Shown here one piece after another: positions 14,404-21,724 of a DNA stretch of 24,577 nucleotides; positions within the stretch are counted from its first letter, which is position 1, and each line of letters starts with the position of its first letter. The notes below the pieces were generated by a model. That model searched no databases, was not told the origin of the DNA, and saw only the letters and a program-made list of their open reading frames with translations. This stretch comes from Armatimonadota bacterium. GTDB lineage: Bacteria > Armatimonadota > HRBIN16. The stretch is taken from NCBI GenBank assembly GCA_028275265.1, contig JAPWUZ010000007.1, forward strand, positions 1 through 24,577, in the 5' to 3' direction. Position numbers and translations under genes: made by a program.

Positions 14404-14863
14404 TTGCCTCCTCCAGCCGCTGCAAGCGTTGCTCGTAGCGTTCGCCATAAGCCGTCAGCGTGATACGCCGGTGTTCGTCTGCCCCCCCTTCCAGCAGTAT
14501 CTCCAGCCGCTCTTCAGGGAGGGCGTCTGCAATGTGTTCGCCCCACTCAATCGCGAAAACCCCACCCCGCGCGAAGTAATCCTGCAACCCCAGGTCTGAC
14601 GCCTGCTCCGCTCCGTCCAGACGATAGGCGTCGGCGTGGAAGAAGGGCAACCGCCCCCGATGTTCCCGGATGAGCGTAAAGGTAGGGCTCAGCACTGGTT
14701 CGTTGACCCCCAGTCCTCTGGCGATACCCTGCGCCAGCGTGGTTTTGCCCGCGCCCAGCTCCCCACGCAGCCACAGGATGTCGCCGGGCTGCAGCACCTG
14801 TGCTATTGCCTCGCCCAGGCGGCGGGTCTCCTCTGCGCTATGGGTGGATAGTCTGATGGACAT
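14372..14863 (-). CDS. tsaE: tRNA t6A biosynthesis ATPase TsaE
   Basis: A 163-residue P-loop ATPase. Walker A is GELGAGKT at 34-41; SPTFTL at 59-64, HADAYRL at 76-82 and AIEWGEH at 104-110 are the conserved TsaE blocks. The length matches the family. TsaE binds the TsaB-TsaD dimer and resets it through ATP hydrolysis. The ATG at 14863 gives the expected N-terminus. A TTG at 14872 that overlaps the upstream stop as TTGA would add three residues and cannot be excluded. It follows the TolB-like gene within a few bases and overlaps tsaB. Confidence 0.93.
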   Translation of the reverse strand: MSIRLSTHSAEETRRLGEAIAQVLQPGDILWLRGELGAGKTTLAQGIARGLGVNEPVLSPTFTLIREHRGRLPFFHADAYRLDGAEQASDLGLQDYFARGGVFAIEWGEHIADALPEERLEILLEGGADEHRRITLTAYGERYEQRLQRLEEAIATAGFRDNG

Positions 14864-14868
14864 CCCAT

Positions 14869-15924
14869 TCAATCACGCCAGTCTGCCACGAAGATGTTGG
14901 TTTCTCCAGGTCTCTTACTGTTTCGGTTCGATGCCCAGATAAGCTTCTTCCCGTCGCGCGAGAACATGGGGAACCCATCAAACTCGGGCGTGTACGTGAT
15001 GCGCTTCAAGCCCGTACCATCCACGTTGATGATGTACAGGTCAAACTCGCGTCCGCGCGGATCTTCGTGATTGGAGGAGAAGATAATGCGCTTGTTGTCG
15101 GGATGCATAAAGGGCGCGAAGTTGGCTCCCCCAAGCCGCGTGACCTGTCGCTTGCCCGTGCCGTCCGAACGCATCACCCAGACTTCAAGGTTCATCGGGC
15201 GGATAGCGCGCTCCTTGAGCAACGCCTTGTAGTCCGCTATCTCTTCAGGCGTCTTCGGATGGTAAGCGCGATACACGATGTATTTGCCGTCCCACGAGTA
15301 GAACGGTCCGCCATCGTAACCCAACTCGTTGGTCAACCGCTTGACCCTGCCGGTGCGCAGGTTCATTTCGTAGATGTCCAGGTCGCCGTCCCTGTCGGAG
15401 GTGAACAGCACCTTCTTGCCGTCTGGCGAGAAGGAGGCTTCGGCGTTGTAGCCCTCGCCGTCGGTAATCGCTTTGCGGTTGGAGCCGTCGGCGTTCGCAA
15501 TATAGATGCGGTAGGGATAAAGCCCCCACACGTATCCTCTGGAACGGTCGGGTGGCGGTGGCGGCTCGTCAGACCACCAATCCGTGCTGCTATACAGTAT
15601 CTTCTTGCCGTCTGGCGAGAAGAAACCACAGGTGCACCGTCCTTTGCCCGACGAGACCAGACGTACGTCCGAACCGTCAGCGTTCATCACGAACATCTGG
15701 TCTGCCTTGTAAGGCGGTCGGGTGGACTGGAAGACGATTTTCTTGCCGTCAAACGAGAAGTACGCCTCCGCGTTCTCGCCGCCGTCGGTCAACTGCTCTA
15801 CATTTGCCAGATGCGTTTCACGCGGGTCGTGCAGGATGCGTGGCGACGTCGTCGGCGGTTGTGCCCCGCGCATGGTTACCGCTGCTGCGGCACCCAGAAT
15901 CAACAGGCAGACAAACGCTCGCAT
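14869..15924 (-). CDS. Secreted TolB-like PD40 beta-propeller protein
   Basis: A 351-residue protein with an N-terminal signal peptide (MRAFVCLLILGAAAAV, cut near residue 21), so periplasmic or exported. Six PD40/WD40-like blades are visible by their repeating S-x-DGKK-hydrophobic pattern: FSFDGKKIVF, FSPDGKKILY, FSPDGKKVLF, YSWDGKYIVY, MHPDNKRIIF and FSRDGKKLIW. Between them lie partner motifs such as NADGS and NVDGT. This resembles the propeller of TolB but lacks TolB's N-terminal domain, and no tol/pal gene is near. The ATG at 15924 has AAGGAG just upstream; the frame extends further only as overlap with chemoreceptor DNA. It heads the transcript with tsaE and tsaB, an odd pairing with housekeeping genes. 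Role: probably protein or carbohydrate binding, not determined. Confidence 0.88.
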   Translation of the reverse strand: MRAFVCLLILGAAAAVTMRGAQPPTTSPRILHDPRETHLANVEQLTDGGENAEAYFSFDGKKIVFQSTRPPYKADQMFVMNADGSDVRLVSSGKGRCTCGFFSPDGKKILYSSTDWWSDEPPPPPDRSRGYVWGLYPYRIYIANADGSNRKAITDGEGYNAEASFSPDGKKVLFTSDRDGDLDIYEMNLRTGRVKRLTNELGYDGGPFYSWDGKYIVYRAYHPKTPEEIADYKALLKERAIRPMNLEVWVMRSDGTGKRQVTRLGGANFAPFMHPDNKRIIFSSNHEDPRGREFDLYIINVDGTGLKRITYTPEFDGFPMFSRDGKKLIWASNRNSKRPGETNIFVADWRD

Positions 15925-16026
15925 TGGATGCTCCTTGCTTCTGCAAAAGATACCGTTGGGGGGGTTCTCCTCTGTCGTGAGCTTTTCCTGCTGAAAGGCG
16001 ATAGCGAGGTCTCTGCCATAGAGGAC

Positions 16027-16065
16027 ACGGAGAGCACAGAGAGGTGTTCTCACTATGCTCTCCGT
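16027..16065. repeat. Hairpin within a GA-rich degenerate repeat
   Basis: ACGGAGAGCA (16027-16036) and TGCTCTCCGT (16056-16065) are exact reverse complements. The loop contains a smaller GAGA/TCTC stem. Just before it, GAGGACACGG continues the same purine-rich degenerate pattern. The element lies between the stop of the chemoreceptor gene and the start of the TolB-like gene. It could terminate the chemoreceptor transcript, although no T-tract follows on the minus strand. Confidence 0.45.
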
Positions 16066-16076
16066 ACGTTCCGTGG

Positions 16077-18212
16077 TTACGCCGCGCGAGGCAGCGAGGT
16101 CGTCTCCTGCCGTTCTGCCGCCTCCCGTAGTCGGTCCAGTGCTGCCACAATCTCGCGCGAGATGGCGCGCACCTGTTCCAGCAGACGCTCCGCCTGCGCC
16201 CTGTCGTTGCGGTCCATGCAATCCACAATCTCGCGTGCTGTCCGATGCAGCTTCTCGTGGGGCGGCTCGATGGCGCGGAACTCGGGCAGGTGACCAAACT
16301 GCCTCTCGCCCAGCGAGTAGTACCACTGTCCCAGCGCGCAGTCGCGATGCGACACGAGCTCCTCGCGCGGGATCTTCACGCCACGATAGATAAGGTTCTC
16401 CAATCGCTCCACCCACTTGAGGTGGGCCTTCTTGAAGATTTCCACCTTGTCGCCGATGCGTTTTGCCTCATCGGCGTCCAGGATGAACCGTTCCATCGAG
16501 AAGCGCAACTTGTCGATGCGACCGACCAGCGCCTGCATCTCGTGCGCGATGTCGGTTGCAACGCGGCGGGTGGACTCGATAGCATTGGTACTGGATGCCA
16601 GCATCTCCTCCGCCGCCGCGCTGGACTCCTGCGCGATGGCAGCGATATGCTCGATCTCACCCAACATCTGTTGCGCGTTTTGTTGCACCCGTTGTACCGA
16701 CAATGCAGAATGCTCTACCTGTTGCACGATAGACTCGACCGACTGCAGGATGGCACTCAACCCCTGCCCGACCTCGAGCGACTGACGGACGCCATCGGTA
16801 ACCGCAGCGAGGTTGGCGTCCATCGCCCGCGCCGCGTTCTCTGCCTGCTGGGTGACCTCCTGAATAATCTGCCGGATTTCCTGTGTGGCTTGCGCCGATT
16901 GTTCCGCCAAGCGACGCACCTCGTCCGCCACCACGGCGAAACCGCGTCCATGCTCTCCGGCACGAGCGGCCTCAATGGCAGCGTTGAGGGCAAGGAGGTT
17001 GGTCTGCCCCGCAATCTCTTCGATGGTGCCCAGAATGCCGCCGATACGCGCAGACATCTGCACCAGCTGTTGCAGCTGCTCCGCCAGCTGTCGCGTGTCC
17101 TGCTCGAGCCCTTCCATCGCCTGTTTGGAACGAGCCAATCCCTCGCGCCCCTGCACGGCTACCACGCCCACTTCCTGCGCGGCACGTTGGGCATCGCTCA
17201 ACTGCTCTACCATGCGCTGAATGTCCTCAACAATGGCACTAACGCCCTCCACACCGCGCGACGCCGACAGGGCAGTGGACTCCGCCCCTTTTGCCACCTC
17301 CTGCACAGCACGCTGCAACTGCTCCAGCATCTCTACGACCGTATCGCCGGAGATGTGGCTGCCGTCCACACTGACCAGCGCCTTCATTAGTTCGCCCGCT
17401 TTGTTCACACCATCCGCAACCTCGCGCGAGATGGCGCGCCCTCCCGCAATCACCTGGGCTAACGACCTTATCGTAGCGTCGAATTGGGCGAATAAGGTCT
17501 GCTCGCCTTCTCTGTGCGATGAGGACAACTGGTGGGACAAGTCACCGCGCGCGAGAGCATCCAAGGCGTTAAATAGCGCGTTCATCTGCTGCCACGTCCA
17601 TTCCATGCTCTCCGTTAGGTCGGCACCTGATGCGACTTGCACCGCAGACATGTCCACTCGCAGCCGCCTCATCAGCTCCAACAGGTAGGCGTCGCTCACC
17701 GCCTGCATGTCGTAGTTAAACACCTTGAAAATCGCCTCTTCGGCACGGGCGCGGAAACCCGGCTTCCAGCGAAAATCGCGCCGCAGGTACTTGCGCACCA
17801 GACGCTGATAAATCATGTAACTGCCCACGTACCACTTCTGCGGCAGGTCTATCACCACGTGCACGTAACCGATGCGCAGCCGTTTCTCGAAATAGTCTGT
17901 GCCGAACTGACCGCTGCCCGCCGCCTCCGCGAAGATGTCGCGAAAGTACTGAGCCTGCGTCTTTTCCAGCCCCTGTCGCAGCTGCTCCAGGCCAATGCCT
18001 TTCTTCTGCGCGTAGCGTTCAAAGAACGCCCGGGTGGGAGCAAAGGCAAACTGCACATCGTAGAACTCCTTCGCCACCGCATCGGCAACACGTTCCGCCC
18101 ACGGTCGCAACTGCTTCAGGATACGCACGTCCTCGTCTGTCAGATTGACAAACTGTCTTCTCAGCGCCAGGTTGTCCTCATTGATGTGCATGAAAGCGCA
18201 CAGGTTTTCCAT
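16077..18212 (-). CDS. Soluble globin-coupled methyl-accepting chemotaxis protein with C-terminal CZB domain
   Basis: A 711-residue cytoplasmic chemoreceptor with no membrane span. Residues about 10-185 are a HemAT-like sensor globin; RIGYVHVVIDL places the proximal heme ligand at His118, followed by the WYVGSYM segment typical of globin-coupled sensors. A linker with a HAMP-like patch (about 220-245) leads to a long coiled-coil signalling domain. Its tip, around residue 400, is canonical (AGQTNLLALNAAIEAARAGE then HGRGFAVVADEVR). The C-terminus is a CZB zinc domain with His597, Cys625 (HRDCALGQW), His652 and His656, matching the family's HxxW, CxLGxW and HxxxH elements. It should sense oxygen or redox gas through heme, and zinc or oxidant through CZB, and signal to CheA/CheW. 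ATG 18212 has GGGGGTG nine bases upstream. It appears to be a single-gene unit. Confidence 0.94.
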   Translation of the reverse strand: MENLCAFMHINEDNLALRRQFVNLTDEDVRILKQLRPWAERVADAVAKEFYDVQFAFAPTRAFFERYAQKKGIGLEQLRQGLEKTQAQYFRDIFAEAAGSGQFGTDYFEKRLRIGYVHVVIDLPQKWYVGSYMIYQRLVRKYLRRDFRWKPGFRARAEEAIFKVFNYDMQAVSDAYLLELMRRLRVDMSAVQVASGADLTESMEWTWQQMNALFNALDALARGDLSHQLSSSHREGEQTLFAQFDATIRSLAQVIAGGRAISREVADGVNKAGELMKALVSVDGSHISGDTVVEMLEQLQRAVQEVAKGAESTALSASRGVEGVSAIVEDIQRMVEQLSDAQRAAQEVGVVAVQGREGLARSKQAMEGLEQDTRQLAEQLQQLVQMSARIGGILGTIEEIAGQTNLLALNAAIEAARAGEHGRGFAVVADEVRRLAEQSAQATQEIRQIIQEVTQQAENAARAMDANLAAVTDGVRQSLEVGQGLSAILQSVESIVQQVEHSALSVQRVQQNAQQMLGEIEHIAAIAQESSAAAEEMLASSTNAIESTRRVATDIAHEMQALVGRIDKLRFSMERFILDADEAKRIGDKVEIFKKAHLKWVERLENLIYRGVKIPREELVSHRDCALGQWYYSLGERQFGHLPEFRAIEPPHEKLHRTAREIVDCMDRNDRAQAERLLEQVRAISREIVAALDRLREAAERQETTSLPRAA

Positions 18213-18529
18213 ACTGTTTTTCACCCCCAACGCGATTGAAGTTCAGGAGTTACAGACCGGAGAGATGGGTACCGTCGCCCAGCCTGCCCGCGCGAACATC
18301 AGAGTTTTCGATTCACCAGCAGTCCGCGATGCACATAACGCTCGCTACCAAGCGCACCCCCATTGGGAAGGGCTAGGCGGACCAACCTCTCGGCTGCATA
18401 ACTCCCGCCCATATTATCGGAATGGTCTGGCAAGTTTAGCAGGGTGAAGTTTTGAAGGACGCAGAGGATGGGTGATGTTTATTGCACGGCGCACCGCGTA
18501 ACGTCCGGATAAACAGACTCATAGCCAAC
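18213..18529. other. Intergenic region upstream of the chemoreceptor gene
   Basis: About 320 bp separate the purF stop from the chemoreceptor start, both on the minus strand. I see no gene: the plus-strand frames lack ribosome sites and recognisable content. The region must hold the end of the purF transcript and the chemoreceptor promoter. The only candidate promoter I find is a weak flagellar-type match, listed separately. No clear terminator hairpin with a T-tract was found. Confidence 0.5.
18414..18438 (-). promoter_or_regulatory. Weak sigma-28-like promoter upstream of the chemoreceptor
   Basis: On the minus strand TAAA (18438-18435) is followed after 13 bases by TCCGATAA (18421-18414). 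The flagellar sigma-28 consensus is TAAA-N15-GCCGATAA, so the -10 half matches at seven of eight positions but the spacer is two bases short. Chemoreceptor genes are often under this sigma factor, which is the reason to note it. It lies about 200 bases before the start codon. Confidence 0.25.
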
Positions 18530-20011
18530 CTATTCCTTGTCCGTCTCGGGACTTCCGCAGAAGGCAGGCTGAGGGGTTTCCTCTTCCCCTTCCCAGAGCT
18601 GCTTGCTCAGTTTCACATCGCGTGGCACGGGGATGGGATACTTGCCATCGAAGCAGGCAAGGCAGAAATGATGACGCTTCATCCGCACCGCACGCAGCAT
18701 CCCGTCGATGCTGAGGTATCCCAGCGAGGTCGCGCCTATCATCTCGCGTATCTCTTCCACGCTGTGCGAAGCGGCGACCAGTTCCTCGCGCGTTGCCATG
18801 TCGATGCCGTAGAAACATGGATAACGGATGGGCGGCGAGGTAATCCGCACATGCACTTCTTTCGCCCCCGCCTCGAAAAGCATCCGTACAATCTTGCCGG
18901 TGGTGGTACCGCGCACGATGCTGTCGTCCACCATCACCAGTTTGCGCCCGGAGATGACCTCCCGCAGGGGGTTCAGCTTGATTTTCACCCCCAGTTCGCG
19001 CATGCGCTGGTCGGGCTGGATGAAGGTGCGCTGGATGTAGCGGTTTTTAATCAGCCCTTCGGCATAGGGGATCCCGCTGGCTTGCGCGAAACCCAGTGCA
19101 GCCGGGATGCCCGTATCGGGAATGGGGATAACCACCTGCGCGCCCGGTGCGGGATGTTCTCGCGCCAGCTCCTGTCCCATGCGCCGGCGCACTTCGTGCA
19201 GGGTGCGGTTGTAGATGTGGCTGTCGGGGCGGGCAAAGTAGATGAACTCGAACATACACAGGCTGTACCGCTGCAGTGGCACCGCCTGCTCCTCCCGCAA
19301 GCCGTTTTCGTCGATGACCAGCACCTCTCCCGGCTCAATCTCGCGCACGAAATCTGCCCCTACGACGTTCAGAGCACAGGTCTCCGAGGCAATCACGTAA
19401 TGACCGTTAATCCGCCCCAGACAAAGCGGTCGCACGCCATAGGGGTCACGGGAGGCAATCAGGTGATGAGGGGTGAGGATGACCAGACTATACGCGCCCG
19501 TAATCTGTTGCATCACCCGGCGCATGGCTTCCACAGGGTCGCGAAACTCCGCCAGCTCTGTGGCAAGCAGGCGGGCGATGATTTCGCTGTCGTTGGTGCT
19601 GTGGAAGTGCACCCCTGCCTCCTGCAGGCGCAGGCGAAGCGGGGCGGCGTTCACGAGGTTGCCGTTATGTGCCACCGCCAGCGTGCCGATGGGCGATTCA
19701 CAAATCACCGGCTGCGCGTTGCGCAACACGCTGGAACCGGTGGTGGAATAGCGCGTGTGCCCGATAGCGATGTGACCGCGCAGGTAGCCCAGCGTCTCCT
19801 CGTCGAAAACCTGCGAGACCAGCCCCATCTCCTTATGCACCAGCACACGCTCGCCATCCGAAACGGCGATGCCTGCGCTTTCCTGCCCGCGATGCTGCAA
19901 CGCATACAGACCGAAGAAGGTGATGCGCGCCACATCCTCCCCCGGCGCGTAGATGCCGAACACGCCGCACTCCTCGTGCGGGTGGTCCATCAAACCCTTA
20001 TCAGCGCCCAT
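18530..20011 (-). CDS. purF: Amidophosphoribosyltransferase (glutamine PRPP amidotransferase)
   Basis: A 493-residue enzyme that catalyses the first step of purine synthesis, transferring ammonia from glutamine to PRPP. A short propeptide (residues 1-14, ending HPHEE) precedes Cys15, the N-terminal nucleophile exposed after self-cleavage. The class-II glutaminase landmarks follow: ALQHRGQESAGI, GHTRYSTTG and AHNGNLVN. The PRPP site is KLVMVDDSIVRGTTTG, near 350-370. Cys252, Cys399, Cys450 and Cys453 (the last two in CLAC) match the four ligands of the oxygen-sensitive [4Fe-4S] cluster of the Bacillus-type enzyme, so this is that class and not the cluster-free E. coli type. ATG 20011 is preferred; Met8 is a possible alternative. 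It is divergent from comEC and not in a visible pur cluster. Confidence 0.97.
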   Translation of the reverse strand: MGADKGLMDHPHEECGVFGIYAPGEDVARITFFGLYALQHRGQESAGIAVSDGERVLVHKEMGLVSQVFDEETLGYLRGHIAIGHTRYSTTGSSVLRNAQPVICESPIGTLAVAHNGNLVNAAPLRLRLQEAGVHFHSTNDSEIIARLLATELAEFRDPVEAMRRVMQQITGAYSLVILTPHHLIASRDPYGVRPLCLGRINGHYVIASETCALNVVGADFVREIEPGEVLVIDENGLREEQAVPLQRYSLCMFEFIYFARPDSHIYNRTLHEVRRRMGQELAREHPAPGAQVVIPIPDTGIPAALGFAQASGIPYAEGLIKNRYIQRTFIQPDQRMRELGVKIKLNPLREVISGRKLVMVDDSIVRGTTTGKIVRMLFEAGAKEVHVRITSPPIRYPCFYGIDMATREELVAASHSVEEIREMIGATSLGYLSIDGMLRAVRMKRHHFCLACFDGKYPIPVPRDVKLSKQLWEGEEETPQPAFCGSPETDKE

Positions 20012-20058
20012 TGGTCACCATCCCAAAACCCGGCTCCGACACCCATAATGGTATCAAC

Positions 20059-20088
20059 AAACGGCGGTCGAAAGCAAGCTCGCCGTTT
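20059..20088. repeat. Inverted repeat between purF and the ComEC-like gene
   Basis: AAACGGCG (20059-20066) and CGCCGTTT (20081-20088) are exact reverse complements with a 14-base loop. The element sits in the 111-bp divergent region, 48 bases upstream of the purF start. On the minus strand it is followed by TTTGTTG. It could be an operator for one or both genes or a structure in the purF leader. Confidence 0.45.
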
Positions 20089-20122
20089 CCTCAGGAATCG
20101 CCGCGCATGGAGCAGGAACGGA

Positions 20123-21724
20123 ATGGGTGGTCGAGGAACTGGAATCTTAAAATCCCATCATATGACCACGCATGGCAAAGTAGATGCTCATCTCACGGAG
20201 CGCAGGCAAGCGACACGGTGGCTGCAAGCAGTCAACGGCAGACCGCTGGCGACCTTCTGTGGCAGCTATCTACTGGGAGCCGCCGCAGGTGTGACGTTCT
20301 CTCCGCCTGCCGTCGTGAGCGCCTGTCTTCTGGCGAGTGGCGTTCTGTGGCTGCTAAGGCAACGGCGGAGCCTGCCGGTGGCGACCACCCTTCTGGTACT
20401 GTGCGCGGCGTGGCTGGGCAGCGCGCAGGGTATCCGGCACACACTACAGGACGCCATCCTGTGGAGAACTCTCCCGCAGGGTGAGGCGGTGTTTGCGGTG
20501 GGCGAGGTCGTCAGCGAACCAGTCAAACGGCGAACTATCTGGCGGTTTATCTTTCGCGCCCGAAGCATACAAGCAGGTCAACGGGTGTTCCACACGCCGA
20601 CCTACCTGTGGGTGGAGCTGCCCGAAGAGCGTCTGGACAATCCCCACGCCGGCGAGAGGTTACAGATAGAGGGCAGAATGCGGCTGCCCTCAGCCACCGG
20701 CGCGTCGGGGGCTTCGTTCGTGGATTACCTGCGTCGGCAAGGGGTGGTGCGCACGCTCCGCCCCTATCGCGTAGCGAAGCTGGACGATTCCGGTTGGCGT
20801 GTATTCTTCTCGCGACTGCGTCGGCGATTGATTGAGAACCTGCGTTATCACCTGCCCACGCGCGAAGGGCACATCGCCGCCGCCATCGTGCTGAACGACC
20901 GCACCGGTCTGGACTCCTCTATCCGCGAGAGTTTTCGCCGTACGGGTACCGTTCACATCCTGTCCCCTTCGGGCACGCACGTTTCGATGCTGGCGGTGAC
21001 GGTGTGGGCGGTGTGCAGACTGTTTCGGCTCTCCCGTCGGGTATCTGCGCTCGCTGTCATCGCCGTGATTTGGGGGTTTGTGGGGGTGGCGGCAGGTGGA
21101 GAACCCTCTTTCCGCGCCGCGGTGATGGGCACACTCGTAGCAGGAGCAGTGGCTTTGCAGCGTGAGTTGGACCTGCCCACCTCGCTGGCGCTGGCGGGGT
21201 TCCTCATCGTGCTCACCGACACTGGCGCGTTGCTGGACCCCGGCTTTCAGTTCTCATTTATCCTTGTCGCCGCGATTATCGCCGCCGCGGGCTGGTTGAA
21301 CGCCCTCGCGTTCGGTGTAACAGGTGGCAGGCTCAAGCCCGTAGGGGGTCTTCTCGCCGCGATAGGGTTTGGGATCGTGTGCGCTATAGCATCCGCCCCG
21401 CTCACCGCGTTATACTATGCTCAAATGTCCTTCATTGCGCCCCTCGCGAACCTGGTTATTGCGCTGCCGGTGCAGGTGCTGACGGCGATGGGACTGGCGA
21501 TTGCCTGCCTGCCTTGGGCTCCCGACTGGCTGACCGCGCCCGTCGCGCTGAGCGCGTGGATGGTGGATAAGGCGGTGCGGTGGCTGGCTCTGCCCGCGTG
21601 GGCGAGTGTGCCGGTTTCTCCCCCACCGCGCTGGGCTATCGCCGCATTCTATGCCCTGTTTTTCATCGTGCTGCTCGTGCTGAGTGCGCGCGCCTCGGCA
21701 CGCAGGAGGGAGCTGGCGCTATGA
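20123..21724 (+). CDS. comEC: ComEC/Rec2-type DNA uptake channel protein without C-terminal metallo-beta-lactamase domain
   Basis: A 533-residue membrane protein. N-terminal hydrophobic spans (within about residues 40-105) precede an OB-like DUF4131 region (EAVFAVGEVVSEPVKRR to RLQIEGRM). The ComEC 'Competence' membrane domain follows, recognised by ILSPSGTHVSML (family SGLHxx), GGEPSFRAAVMG and LDPGFQFSF. ComEC passes one strand of incoming DNA through the inner membrane. Full-length proteins usually continue into a beta-lactamase-fold nuclease domain of about 250 residues; here the gene ends soon after the last span with a basic tail, and the next gene starts inside its stop. The ATG at 20123 has AGGA five bases upstream; ATG 20162 is a shorter alternative without a ribosome site. 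Frame upstream of 20123 is overlap with purF and not coding. Confidence 0.88.
   Translation: MGGRGTGILKSHHMTTHGKVDAHLTERRQATRWLQAVNGRPLATFCGSYLLGAAAGVTFSPPAVVSACLLASGVLWLLRQRRSLPVATTLLVLCAAWLGSAQGIRHTLQDAILWRTLPQGEAVFAVGEVVSEPVKRRTIWRFIFRARSIQAGQRVFHTPTYLWVELPEERLDNPHAGERLQIEGRMRLPSATGASGASFVDYLRRQGVVRTLRPYRVAKLDDSGWRVFFSRLRRRLIENLRYHLPTREGHIAAAIVLNDRTGLDSSIRESFRRTGTVHILSPSGTHVSMLAVTVWAVCRLFRLSRRVSALAVIAVIWGFVGVAAGGEPSFRAAVMGTLVAGAVALQRELDLPTSLALAGFLIVLTDTGALLDPGFQFSFILVAAIIAAAGWLNALAFGVTGGRLKPVGGLLAAIGFGIVCAIASAPLTALYYAQMSFIAPLANLVIALPVQVLTAMGLAIACLPWAPDWLTAPVALSAWMVDKAVRWLALPAWASVPVSPPPRWAIAAFYALFFIVLLVLSARASARRRELAL

Noticed and set aside
14404..14448. Longer TsaB start at ATG 14448
   Set aside because: No ribosome site and a 77-base overlap with tsaE. 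The added residues are absent from typical TsaB N-termini. It is kept only as an alternative.
15925..16416. N-terminal extension of the TolB-like frame
   Set aside because: It overlaps the chemoreceptor 3' end in another frame. A ribosome site and signal peptide begin at 15924.
18231..18529. Possible small RNA or tRNA in the gap before the chemoreceptor
   Set aside because: No cloverleaf, no T-loop GTTCRA motif and no strong hairpin with a T-tract were found.
18482..20122. N-terminal extension of the ComEC frame
   Set aside because: The frame stays open through the purF gene on the opposite strand, but the translation there has no ComEC features. A start with a ribosome site at 20123 explains the gene.
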